Source: an uncultured Burkholderiales bacterium
Lineage (GTDB): Bacteria; Pseudomonadota; Gammaproteobacteria; Burkholderiales; Thiobacillaceae
Assembly: GCA_938038385.1 (NCBI GenBank)
Contig: CALHRD010000022.1
Location: 1-64,000 of the forward strand
DNA: 64,000 nucleotides
Reading direction: 5' to 3'
The notes below the pieces were generated by a model. It saw only the letters and a list, made by a program, of their open reading frames with translations, had not been told where the DNA came from and made no database searches. This document shows, piece after piece, positions 12,642 through 21,294 of this stretch. Both the position numbers and the translations under genes were made by a program. Position 1 is the stretch's first letter. The number at the start of each line of letters is the position of its first letter.

Positions 12642-12705
12642 GGGGGATGGGGAATGGGCGATGCGATAATCCAACCCCATCCCCCCATCCCCCCATCCCC
12701 CCATG
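12642..12705. repeat. GGGGATGGGG/CCCCATCCCC inverted repeat and octamer tandem repeat
   Basis: A GGGGGATGGGG arm at 12642-12652 faces CCCCATCCCCC at 12675. The latter starts a tandem run of about 3.7 copies of CCCCCCAT, ending at 12705. The final AT plus the next G form the fmt start codon, so no Shine-Dalgarno sequence precedes fmt. It looks like a short repeat inserted between def and fmt. Confidence 0.65.
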
Positions 12706-13644
12706 CGTCTCATCTTCGCCGGCACGCCCGAATTTGCCGCCCATGCCCTGGAGGCCCTGCACGCGGCCGGGCATGACATCGCCCTGGTGCTGACCCAGCC
12801 CGACCGGCCGGCGGGACGGGGGATGAAACTCAAGCCGGGTCCGGTCAAGGCCTTGGCCTCGCGCCTTGGCCTGCCTGTCCACCAGCCGGAGAGCCTGAGG
12901 TCCGAGGCGGCGCGCCGGCCCATCGCCGATGCCAGGGGCGAAGTGATGGTGGTGGCGGCCTATGGACTCATCCTGCCCCAGGCCGTGCTGGATCTGCCCA
13001 GGTTGGGCTGCGTCAACATCCATGCCTCGCTGCTGCCGCGTTGGCGCGGTGCGGCGCCCATCCAGCGGGCCATCCTCGCCGGCGACCGGGAGACCGGCAT
13101 CACCCTGATGCAAATGGAGGCCGGCCTGGACACGGGGCCCATCCTGGCCATGGCGCGGCTGCCCATCGGGCCGGAGGAGACGGCGGGCAGCCTGCATGAC
13201 CGGCTCGCGGTGCTGGGTGCGCGCGAGATCGTCGCCCTGCTGCCGCGTCTGGCTGCCGGTGAGGTGACGCCGCAGCCGCAGGACGACCGTCTCGCGGTCT
13301 ACGCCGAAAAGATCGGCAAGGCGGAGGCGCGCATCGACTGGCTGCAGCCGGCGGCGCAGATCGACCGGCAGGTGCGCGCCTTCGACCCGCATCCCGGCGC
13401 CTGGACACGCCTCGCGGGCGAGGTCCTCAAGCTCTGGCGGGTGCGTCCAGACAGCGGCCAGGGTCGGCCGGGCGAGGTGCTGCAGGCCACGCGTGCGGGC
13501 ATCGCCGTCGCCTGCGGCGAGGGGGCGTTGCGGATCCTGGAGCTGCAGCAGGCCGGCGGGCGGCGCGTCGATGCCGGGGCCTTCCTCGCCGGCCACGGGC
13601 TGGCGCCGGGCAGCGTGCTGGGGGAGCAGGCCGATCGCGGTTGA
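12703..13644 (+). CDS. fmt: methionyl-tRNA formyltransferase
   Basis: A 313-residue enzyme that formylates Met-tRNA(fMet) with 10-formyl-tetrahydrofolate. The N-terminal formyltransferase fold has [13 protein letters not shown] and the folate/catalytic segment [22 protein letters not shown] with the conserved Asn-His and SLLPRWRG loop. The C-terminal tRNA-binding OB-like domain covers about residues 205-305. The start is fixed by homology; it coincides with the end of a CCCCCCAT repeat and lacks an obvious ribosome binding site. Downstream of def, same strand. Confidence 0.97.
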   Translation: MRLIFAGTPEFAAHALEALHAAGHDIALVLTQPDRPAGRGMKLKPGPVKALASRLGLPVHQPESLRSEAARRPIADARGEVMVVAAYGLILPQAVLDLPRLGCVNIHASLLPRWRGAAPIQRAILAGDRETGITLMQMEAGLDTGPILAMARLPIGPEETAGSLHDRLAVLGAREIVALLPRLAAGEVTPQPQDDRLAVYAEKIGKAEARIDWLQPAAQIDRQVRAFDPHPGAWTRLAGEVLKLWRVRPDSGQGRPGEVLQATRAGIAVACGEGALRILELQQAGGRRVDAGAFLAGHGLAPGSVLGEQADRG

Positions 13645-13701
13645 AATTCTCCTGTCGGCAGCCATTTACGGCCACATCGCAATCACGGATTCGAGATCGA
13701 C

Positions 13702-14556
13702 ATGCTGAACAATTGGCTCAAGACGACGCTGCTCATGGCCGCCATCGTCGCCCTGTTCGGCGCCGTGGGCATGGCCATCGGCGGCGCGCAGGGCATGTTC
13801 ATCGCCTTGCTCGTGGGCGGGGCCATGAACCTGTACGCCTACTGGAACTCGGACCGCATGGTGCTGCGCATGTACAACGCACGCGAGGTCGATGCCGCCA
13901 GCGGCGGCGCCTTCCATGCCATGGTGCAGGAGCTCGCCGCGCGCGCCGGCCTGCCGATGCCGCGCGTGTATCTCATCGACGAGGACCAGCCCAATGCCTT
14001 CGCTACCGGCCGCAACCCCGAGCATGCCGCCGTGGCGGCGACGACGGGCATCCTGCGCCTACTCACGGCGCGCGAGCTGCGCGGCGTGATGGCGCACGAG
14101 CTGGCACATGTGAAAAACCGCGACACCCTCATCTCCACCCTGTCCGCCTCGGTCGCCGGGGCCATCTCGGCGCTGGCCCAGTTCGGCATGCTGTTCGGAG
14201 GCGGCAACAACCCGCAGCGCAGCGTGCATCCGGCAGTGCAGTTGATCATGGTCATCCTGGCGCCGCTGGCTGCCATGCTCATCCAAATGGCGATCTCGCG
14301 CGCCCGCGAATTCGGCGCCGATCGCGGCGGGGCGGAGATCAGCGGCGATCCCGAGGCGCTGGCCAGTGCGCTGGCCAAGATCGAGGCCTATGCACGGGGC
14401 ACGCCGCTGCCCACCGCCGAGCTGCATCCGGAGACGGCGCAGATGATGATCGTCAACCCGCTCTCCGGCGGCGACCTGGCCGGACTGTTCCGCACCCATC
14501 CGGCCACCGAGGAGCGCGTGCGGCGGTTGCTGGCACTGGCCCGCCACGGGGTTTGA
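13702..14556 (+). CDS. htpX: membrane zinc metalloprotease HtpX
   Basis: A 284-residue M48-family inner-membrane protease for quality control of membrane proteins. Two N-terminal membrane spans (about residues 8-28 and 32-50) precede the zinc motif in [14 protein letters not shown] further hydrophobic pair lies near residues 150-200, and the third ligand region is [13 protein letters not shown]. Length is typical. It lies in the def-to-trkH series; the position between fmt and rsmB recurs in betaproteobacteria. Confidence 0.96.
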   Translation: MLNNWLKTTLLMAAIVALFGAVGMAIGGAQGMFIALLVGGAMNLYAYWNSDRMVLRMYNAREVDAASGGAFHAMVQELAARAGLPMPRVYLIDEDQPNAFATGRNPEHAAVAATTGILRLLTARELRGVMAHELAHVKNRDTLISTLSASVAGAISALAQFGMLFGGGNNPQRSVHPAVQLIMVILAPLAAMLIQMAISRAREFGADRGGAEISGDPEALASALAKIEAYARGTPLPTAELHPETAQMMIVNPLSGGDLAGLFRTHPATEERVRRLLALARHGV

Positions 14557-14620
14557 TCTGACGGCCCAGGCTCGCCCCAAGGCGACAGCCCCCTCCGCCC
14601 GCCACCTGGCCGCAGGGGCG

Positions 14621-15835
14621 GTGGCGGCCGTCCTCGAGCAGGGGCACAGTCTGGATCGGGCCTTGCAGAGCCTGACAGCCGACGCACGGCTGCGGCCGGC
14701 AGTCATGGATCTGAGCTATGGCGCGCTGCGCCGCCTGGGTCTGCTCGACAATCTGCTGACGCAGCTGCTCGACCGCCCCCTCACCGATCCTGCCATCCGA
14801 TATCTGCTGCTGGTGGGCCTGTACGAGTTGCTGGAGGCACGTACACCGGCCTATGCGGTGGTGAACGAGGCGGTTGCCGCCGCCCCGCGGCGCGCTCGCG
14901 GCCTGGTCAATGCCGTGTTGCGCAATTTCCAGCGCCGGCGCGAGGCCCTGCTGGAGGCTGCCTCGACCGATCCGGTGGCACGCTGGAACCATCCGACGTG
15001 GTGGATCGAGCGGCTGCAGCAGGAATACCCGGATGCCTGGCAGGCCATTCTGGATGCCACCAACGCGCATCCGCCCATGACCTTGCGCGTCAACCGCCGG
15101 CGCACGCGTGTGCAGGACTACCGCCGCCGCCTGGCGGAGCATGGACTGGCAGCGGAACAGACCGGTGAGTGTGCGCTCATGCTCGATCGGCCCGTACCGA
15201 TCTCGGAATTGCCGGGCTTCGCGGAGGCACTGGTGTCGGTGCAGGATCTCGGCGCCCAGTATGCCGCCCCGCTGCTGGACTGCCGCGACGGCATGCGCGT
15301 GCTCGATGCCTGCGCGGCACCGGGTGGCAAGACGGCGCACCTGCTGGAGTGCCACGATCTCGATCTGACTGCCCTCGATCTCGCGCCCGAGCGGCTGCTG
15401 CGGGTGCGGCAGAATCTGGAACGACTGGGCTTCGCGGCACGCGTGCTGGCCGCCGACGCCGCAGCGCCGCGGGACTGGTGGGACGGCCAGCCCTTCGACC
15501 GCATCCTGCTCGATGCGCCCTGCACGGCATCCGGGGTGGTACGCCGTCATCCGGACGGCAAGTGGCTCAAGCGTGCCGGCGATGCAACAGACCTGGCACG
15601 ACGCCAGGGGCAACTGCTGGAGGCCCTTTGGCCCCTGCTCCGGGCAGGTGGTAAATTGCTCTACGCCACCTGCAGCCTGTTCGGGGCGGAAAATCGGGAA
15701 GTCGTGCGCACATTCCTGGAACATCACCCCGAGGCTGCGGAAGAACCGCTGGACCTGCCCGGCGGCAGGCATGGACAACTGCTGCCGGACAGCCATCACG
15801 ACGGATTCTTCTATGCCCGCCTGGTCAAGACGTAG
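14621..15835 (+). CDS. rsmB: 16S rRNA m5C967 methyltransferase RsmB
   Basis: A methyltransferase that makes 5-methylcytosine at position 967 of 16S rRNA. It has an N-terminal NusB-like RNA-binding domain (about residues 1-130) and a Rossmann SAM domain with MRVLDACAAPGGKTAHLLE and the catalytic-cysteine segments DAPCTASGVVRRHPD and YATCSLF. The GTG at 14621 gives 404 residues, but the frame stays open upstream to about 14552 and the encoded residues (TAQARPKATAPSARHLAAGAVA) resemble the normal N-terminus. The true start may be a non-ATG codon near 14558. The 3' end overlaps the next gene. Confidence 0.93.
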   Translation: MAAVLEQGHSLDRALQSLTADARLRPAVMDLSYGALRRLGLLDNLLTQLLDRPLTDPAIRYLLLVGLYELLEARTPAYAVVNEAVAAAPRRARGLVNAVLRNFQRRREALLEAASTDPVARWNHPTWWIERLQQEYPDAWQAILDATNAHPPMTLRVNRRRTRVQDYRRRLAEHGLAAEQTGECALMLDRPVPISELPGFAEALVSVQDLGAQYAAPLLDCRDGMRVLDACAAPGGKTAHLLECHDLDLTALDLAPERLLRVRQNLERLGFAARVLAADAAAPRDWWDGQPFDRILLDAPCTASGVVRRHPDGKWLKRAGDATDLARRQGQLLEALWPLLRAGGKLLYATCSLFGAENREVVRTFLEHHPEAAEEPLDLPGGRHGQLLPDSHHDGFFYARLVKT

Positions 15836-16379
15836 GTTCATCGGTAGCACGGCGCTGTGCGCCGTGGCCGCCTGTCTGCCCGTGCGGGCGATGGCGGAGG
15901 GCATCGTCCTGCTCAAGGCGGAACTCGAACTGCACGGCGAGATCTGGCAGCTATCCGGTGGTTATGAGATCCAGCTCTCCCCCACACTGGTGGACGCCCT
16001 GCGCCGGGGCGTGCAGCTCACCTTCGTGCAGGCCTTTCAGGCGCGCAGACCGCGAACCTACTGGTTGTCCGAGGACATCGCCGAGGTGACGCGGGTGATA
16101 CGACTGTCGTACAACGCCCTGCTGCGGCAGTATTACGCGACGGTGAGCGGGCATACCACGACGCATTCCAACCTGGCGGATCTGCTCGACTACATCGGTG
16201 ATTTCAGCGACTGGGCGGTCCTGCACCAGTCCCAGGTCAGCCGCAGGCACAATTACGTGCTGTCCGTGCGCATGTATCTGGACACCTCCCAGTTGCCCAA
16301 GCCTCTCCAGGTCAACGCCGTGGCCTCGCAGCGCTGGCAGCTCGACAGCGGTTGGCGGGAATGGAACTTCCGGCCATGA
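15813..16379 (+). CDS. DUF4390 exported protein
   Basis: A 188-residue protein. The ATG at 15813 lies inside the end of rsmB (23-nt overlap). The N-terminus carries a twin-arginine-like signal (SRRRFIGSTALCAVAACLPVRAMA), so it is probably exported to the periplasm. The rest is a beta-rich DUF4390 domain, a family regularly found immediately before ntrY in betaproteobacteria. Its function is not established; linkage suggests a role with the following membrane sensor kinase. Confidence 0.85.
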   Translation: MPAWSRRRFIGSTALCAVAACLPVRAMAEGIVLLKAELELHGEIWQLSGGYEIQLSPTLVDALRRGVQLTFVQAFQARRPRTYWLSEDIAEVTRVIRLSYNALLRQYYATVSGHTTTHSNLADLLDYIGDFSDWAVLHQSQVSRRHNYVLSVRMYLDTSQLPKPLQVNAVASQRWQLDSGWREWNFRP

Positions 16380-16476
16380 ATGCCCCCAGGACCGGTCATC
16401 GCCCGGCCCGCCCACCGCGGGGGAGCAAGAAACACCCGGGGCGGCCCGGCGCAATGCTCGAGCGGATGCGGCGTAG

Positions 16477-18606
16477 ATGATCTACCTGCTGGTTGGCGGT
16501 TTCATCGTCGGCGGCGCACTCATCGCGCTCCTGTCGCTGGCCGCGGCCGACACCAGCCTGTTCGCCGAGAACTTCCCGCTGTTGCTGTTCCTGAATGCGG
16601 GCGCCGTGGTCGCCCTGGTGCTGCTGATCGGCTATCAGGTCCATCTGTTGCGCCGGCGCATCCGCGCCGGTATGTTCGGCGCCAAGCTGACTGCACGCCT
16701 GACGCGGATGTTCGTGCTGATGGCCCTCGGTCCCGGTGTGGTGGTATACGCGGTCTCGGTCCAGTTCCTGATCAAGTCCATCGAGTCGTGGTTCGACGTG
16801 CGCATGGAGAGGGCACTGGAGGGGGGGCTTTCCCTGGGCCAGTCGGCTTTGGCGTACCTGGAGCGCGATCTGATCAAGAAGGCGGAGACCCTGGCCCAGC
16901 AGTTGTCCGACCAATCCGTGGCCGTGCAGTTGGATCGCCTCAACGACCTGCGTGAGGCAGCGGGTGTGCAGGAGGCCGCGCTATTCGGCGCCGATGGCCG
17001 ACTGCTGGGCTTTGCCTCGGCGGACAAAGGCGGTCTCGCGCCGCCGGTGCTGGACCAGGGGGCGCTCTGGCAGGTGCGTGTGCAGCAGCCGTGGTCGCGG
17101 GTGGAGGTGATCCCCGGCAGCTCGAACATGATGGTCAGGGTGGCCGCGCCGGTGAACGTGGTCTCCCTGGTCGACCCCTTGCGCATCCTGCAGGTGATCC
17201 AGCCGGTGCCCGACAATCTGGCCCAGGCTGCCATGCAGGTGGAAGCGGCGCGCAGTCAGTACCAGGAACTGGCGATATCGAGGGTGGGGCTCAAGCGGCT
17301 CTATGGCCTGTCGCTCACACTGGCCCTGGCCATCGCCCTGTTTGCCGCCATCGCGCTCGCCTTCATGCTTTCGCAGCGCCTGGCCGCACCCCTGCGCGTG
17401 CTGGCGCGCGGTACGCGGGCGGTGGCCCGCGGCGACTACAGCCAGGTCCACGCGGTCACCAGCCGGGATGAGCTGGGCATGCTCACCCAGTCATTCAACC
17501 GCATGACCCAGCAGCTCGCCGAGGCGCGCAATGCGGCGCAGGCCCACCAGGACCGCCTGCTGGAGGCCAAGGCCTATCTGGAGGGGGTGCTCGCGCGCCT
17601 GACCGCGGGTGTGGTCACCCTGGATCACCATCTGGTGGTGCGCATCGTCAACCCGGCGGCGGCGGCCATCCTCGGCCGGGAGCGCATCGAGCTGGAAGGT
17701 CGCCCCCTCGAACAGTGGGGCGAGGCGGAAGACCCCCTGCATCGTCTGGCCCTGGCCATCCGGGACCACTTCCAGCGCATGCCCAACACCAGCTGGCAGG
17801 GGCAGTGGGAGTACCAGCGCGGTGACGCACAACGCGCCCTGGTCCTGCGCGGCGCGCCGCTCACGCCGCACGAGTCGCCGGATTACGCCCTGGTCATCGA
17901 CGACGTCACCCAGTTGGTGCAGGCGCAGCGTGATGCCGCCTGGGGCGAGGTGGCCCGGCGGTTGGCGCACGAGATCAAGAACCCGCTTACCCCTATCCAG
18001 CTCTCGGCCGAGCGCCTGCAGGTGAAGCTTGCCGACCGCCTGGACGATGCCTCGCGCCAAACCCTGGTGCGCTCGACCGAGACCATCATCAATCAGGTTG
18101 CGGCCCTGAAGGGATTGGTGGACGCCTTCTCGCAATATGCGAAACTACCGGCTCCGCGCATCGAACGCCTGGATCTGAACGCCTTGATCAAGGAAGTGGC
18201 CGTGCTCTACGAGGGTCATCGACCTCCCAGCCTGAATCTGGCGCCGGGGCTGCCGCCGGTGGCGGGAGACCCTGCCCTGTTGCGCCAGCTGTTGCACAAT
18301 CTGCTCAAGAACGCCGACGAGGCCCTGGTCGACGTGGCCGAGCCACGCGTGGAGGTGGCCACCCGACGGATGGAGGAGGGGGTGGAGATGTGCATCGCCG
18401 ACAACGGCCCCGGCTTTCCCGAACAGCTCTTCAGCCGGCTGTTCGAGCCCTATGCGACCACCAAGGCCAAGGGAACCGGTCTGGGGCTCGCCGTGGTGCG
18501 CAAGATCGTGGAGGAACATCACGGTGTGATCGAGGTGCGTAACGTGGAAGGCGGCGGTGCGCAGGTCTGTGTGACCCTGCCCGTCCTGGAGCAGAAGCAT
18601 GAGTGA
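16477..18606 (+). CDS. ntrY: NtrY-like membrane sensor histidine kinase
   Basis: A 709-residue sensor kinase. The N-terminal half has hydrophobic spans near residues 1-25, 35-55 and 75-100, an extracytoplasmic region to about 280, another span near 285-305 and a HAMP segment (ALRVLARG-like, about 305-360). A PAS domain follows at about 370-480. The phospho-acceptor is His498 (RRLAHEIKNPLTPIQLSAERL). ATP-binding N and G boxes are seen (LLKNADEAL; DNGPGFP; KGTGLGLAVV). A stop codon lies directly before the ATG, fixing the start. The gene overlaps ntrX by 8 nt. It probably senses a nitrogen, redox or envelope signal; the ligand is unknown. Confidence 0.92.
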   Translation: MIYLLVGGFIVGGALIALLSLAAADTSLFAENFPLLLFLNAGAVVALVLLIGYQVHLLRRRIRAGMFGAKLTARLTRMFVLMALGPGVVVYAVSVQFLIKSIESWFDVRMERALEGGLSLGQSALAYLERDLIKKAETLAQQLSDQSVAVQLDRLNDLREAAGVQEAALFGADGRLLGFASADKGGLAPPVLDQGALWQVRVQQPWSRVEVIPGSSNMMVRVAAPVNVVSLVDPLRILQVIQPVPDNLAQAAMQVEAARSQYQELAISRVGLKRLYGLSLTLALAIALFAAIALAFMLSQRLAAPLRVLARGTRAVARGDYSQVHAVTSRDELGMLTQSFNRMTQQLAEARNAAQAHQDRLLEAKAYLEGVLARLTAGVVTLDHHLVVRIVNPAAAAILGRERIELEGRPLEQWGEAEDPLHRLALAIRDHFQRMPNTSWQGQWEYQRGDAQRALVLRGAPLTPHESPDYALVIDDVTQLVQAQRDAAWGEVARRLAHEIKNPLTPIQLSAERLQVKLADRLDDASRQTLVRSTETIINQVAALKGLVDAFSQYAKLPAPRIERLDLNALIKEVAVLYEGHRPPSLNLAPGLPPVAGDPALLRQLLHNLLKNADEALVDVAEPRVEVATRRMEEGVEMCIADNGPGFPEQLFSRLFEPYATTKAKGTGLGLAVVRKIVEEHHGVIEVRNVEGGGAQVCVTLPVLEQKHE

Positions 18607-19852
18607 GATACTGGTCGTGGACGACGAGCCGGGCATCCGTACCCTGGTCCAGGAGATCCTGGAGGAAGAGGGCTACGAGGTGCGTCTGGCGGAAAACGGC
18701 GAAACAGCCCGCAAAGCCATGCAGGACAAGGCGCCGGACCTGGTGCTGCTGGACATCTGGATGCCGGACCTCGATGGCATCAGCCTGCTCAAGGAGTGGG
18801 TGAGCAGCGGTCAGGCCAACATGCCGGTGGTGATGATGTCCGGCCACGGCACGATCCATACCGCGGTCGAGGCTACCCGCCTGGGCGCCTTCGATTTCCT
18901 GGAAAAGCCGGTGCCTTACAAGCGCCTGCTGGAGACGGTGGAACGGGCGCTGCGCCAGGCGCCCAAATCCCCCGCATTGCCCGATGAACTGCCCGGGCTG
19001 GGCAACAGCGAAACCGTCCGTCTCCTGGTTCAAAAGCTCAAGCACGCCGCCAACAGCGGCGGGGCGATCCTGTTGTCGTGCGAACCAGGTGCCGGTGCCG
19101 AGGCCTGCGCCCGGTTTCTGCACCTGCCCCGGACCCCCTGGGTGGTGGTGAAGGACCCAGCCCTGCTCGCGGACCATCCTCAGCAGTTGCTGACCGAGGC
19201 CAAGGGCGGTCTGCTCTTCGTGCCCGAAGTGGGCGGTCTGACCCCTTTCCAGCAACGGGGTCTGGAGATGGTCCTGGCAAGACACCAGGACTACGCGGTA
19301 CGGGTGGTCTGCGCCAGCTCCGTCAATCTCGCCGAGAAGGCGGCCCAGGGCAATTATTCCCGCGATCTCTACAACACCCTGGCGCGGGTCGCCGTGCGCG
19401 TGCCCCCTTTGCGCGAGCATCGTGAGGACATCCCGGTGCTTGCCCGACAGATCCTCGATCAGGCGTCAGCAAAGGGGGGGCAGTCTGCGTGCAGCTTCAC
19501 CGACGAGGCCTTGCAGGCCCTGAGCGCGCATGACTGGCCGGGCAATCTGGACGAATTGCGCAACGTGGTGACCAGCCTGGTCGTGGCCTCGAACGGGGCG
19601 ATGATCGAGGCCAAGGACGTACAGGCCATGCTGGGTCTGCCGGAGCGCAACCAGGCCCTGGCCATGGGGATCAGTCTGGACATTCCCCTGAAGGAGGCGC
19701 GGGACGCGTTTGAACGGGTCTATCTGAACGCGCTGCTGCAGGAATGCGGCTGGGCGGTAAGCAAGGCAGCCGCCCGCGCCGGCATGGAGCGAACGGCCTT
19801 CTACCGCAAGCTCAAGAGTCTGGGCATAGAATTGCCGGCGAGGAACGACTAG
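18599..19852 (+). CDS. NtrX-like response regulator with degenerate AAA+ domain
   Basis: A 417-residue response regulator. The receiver domain (1-120) is intact, with Asp9/Asp10, phospho-acceptor Asp52 (LLDIWMPD) and the lysine in FLEKPV. The central domain aligns with NtrC-type AAA+ modules (LPPLREHREDIPVLA, WPGNLDELRNVV) but is shortened: the Walker A site reads CEPGAGAEAC with no lysine, and the GAFTGA sigma-54 loop is absent. The C-terminus is a Fis-type HTH (AVSKAAARAGMERTAFYRKLKSLGI). It is therefore unlikely to hydrolyse ATP or activate sigma-54; it may act as a plain DNA-binding regulator. Partner kinase is the overlapping ntrY. Confidence 0.88.
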   Translation: MSEILVVDDEPGIRTLVQEILEEEGYEVRLAENGETARKAMQDKAPDLVLLDIWMPDLDGISLLKEWVSSGQANMPVVMMSGHGTIHTAVEATRLGAFDFLEKPVPYKRLLETVERALRQAPKSPALPDELPGLGNSETVRLLVQKLKHAANSGGAILLSCEPGAGAEACARFLHLPRTPWVVVKDPALLADHPQQLLTEAKGGLLFVPEVGGLTPFQQRGLEMVLARHQDYAVRVVCASSVNLAEKAAQGNYSRDLYNTLARVAVRVPPLREHREDIPVLARQILDQASAKGGQSACSFTDEALQALSAHDWPGNLDELRNVVTSLVVASNGAMIEAKDVQAMLGLPERNQALAMGISLDIPLKEARDAFERVYLNALLQECGWAVSKAAARAGMERTAFYRKLKSLGIELPARND

Positions 19853-19902
19853 TGCCGAGTGCCGGGTAACAGCGCCCAGCACCCAGCACCCAGCATCCAG
19901 CG

Positions 19903-21276
19903 ATGAAAATCATCATCCTCGGCGCCGGCCAGGTGGGCTCCAATCTGGCAGCCAGCCTGGTCTCGGAAGCCAACGACATCACCGTGGTGGACGTGGACGC
20001 CGCCAAGCTGGCCGAGCTGCAGGACCGCTACGACCTGCGCACCCTGGTCGGGCATGGCTCGCATCCTTCGGTACTGCGCGCCGCCGGCGCCCAGGAGGCC
20101 GACATGCTGGTGGCCGTCACGCAGTCGGACGAGACCAACATGGTGGCCTGCAAGCTGGCCGCCACGCTGTTCAACATCCCCACCAAGATCGCGCGCATCC
20201 GGGCGGCGGACTACATGAAAAACCCGCTGCTGTTCCAGCCCGAGAACATGGCGGTCGACTACACCATCAGTCCCGAGCAGGAGATCACCAACTACCTGCG
20301 CCGCCTGATCGATTACCCGACGGCCCTGCAGGTGGTCGATTTCGCCGACGGCCGCATCCGTCTGGTCGTGGTCAAGGCGCGCCACGGCGGGCCGCTGGTG
20401 GGGCATGAGCTGCAGGATCTGCGCCGGCACCTGCCGGAACTCGATGCCCGCGTGGCCGCCATCTACCGCCGCGACCGGGCGATCGTGCCGGAAGGCAGGA
20501 CCGTGATCGAGGACGGCGACGAGGTCTTCTTCGTCGCCGCCACCGAAAACATCCGCGCGGTGATGAAGGAGATGCACCACTCGGACCAGTCGGTGCGGCG
20601 GGTGATGATCGCCGGCGGCGGCAACATCGGCAGCCGGCTCGCCGCCGCCCTGGAGGACGACTACGAGGTCAAGCTGATGGACCACAACAAGCAGCGGGCC
20701 GAGGTCCTCGCCCAGCGGCTGCGGCACACTCTGGTCCTGGTGGGGGACGCCACCGACGAGGAACTGCTGCTGCAGGAGAACGTGGACGAGATGGACGTGT
20801 TCTGCGCGCTGACCAATGACGACGAGGACAACATCATGTCCTGTCTGCTCGCCAAGCGCATGGGTGTGCGCAAGGTCATCGCCCTGATCAACCGCCCCAC
20901 CTATGTCGACCTGCTGCAGGGCGGCGAGATCGACATCGCCCTGTCGCCGGCCCAGGCCACCATAGGCCCGCTGTTGACGCACATCCGGCGCGGTGATGTG
21001 ACGGTGGTGCACAGCCTCAGACGCGGCGCGGCCGAGGCCCTGGAGGCGGTGGTGCATGGCGACGAGAAGAGTTCGAAACTGGTGGGACGGCGCATCGAAC
21101 AAGTGCCCTTGCCCGAGGGTGCCAGCATCGGCGCCATCCTGCGCGGCGAAACCGTGATCATCGCCCATCACGACACGTTGATCCGGCCGGAGGACCACCT
21201 GATCATCTTCGTTCCCAACAAGCGCCAGGTGCCCCAGGTGGAGCGGCTGTTCCAGGTCGGCCTGGGCTTTTTCTGA
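19903..21276 (+). CDS. trkA: Trk potassium uptake regulatory protein TrkA
   Basis: A 457-residue peripheral membrane protein that gates the Trk potassium transporter. Two RCK units are present, each with an NAD(H)-binding Rossmann fold (MKIIILGAGQVGSNLA at 1-16 and VMIAGGGNIGSRLA near 232) followed by a TrkA-C domain. Length is standard. trkH follows after 18 nt, so the channel and its regulator are co-expressed. A short CCAGCAC tandem repeat lies just upstream (19876-19895). Confidence 0.97.
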   Translation: MKIIILGAGQVGSNLAASLVSEANDITVVDVDAAKLAELQDRYDLRTLVGHGSHPSVLRAAGAQEADMLVAVTQSDETNMVACKLAATLFNIPTKIARIRAADYMKNPLLFQPENMAVDYTISPEQEITNYLRRLIDYPTALQVVDFADGRIRLVVVKARHGGPLVGHELQDLRRHLPELDARVAAIYRRDRAIVPEGRTVIEDGDEVFFVAATENIRAVMKEMHHSDQSVRRVMIAGGGNIGSRLAAALEDDYEVKLMDHNKQRAEVLAQRLRHTLVLVGDATDEELLLQENVDEMDVFCALTNDDEDNIMSCLLAKRMGVRKVIALINRPTYVDLLQGGEIDIALSPAQATIGPLLTHIRRGDVTVVHSLRRGAAEALEAVVHGDEKSSKLVGRRIEQVPLPEGASIGAILRGETVIIAHHDTLIRPEDHLIIFVPNKRQVPQVERLFQVGLGFF

Positions 21277-21294
21277 CGGCGATCGGGGCGAGCG

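Noticed and set aside
18599-19852. Functional sigma-54 activator of the NtrC type
   Set aside because: The P-loop lysine and GAFTGA loop are absent, although the domain order suggests NtrC/NtrX.
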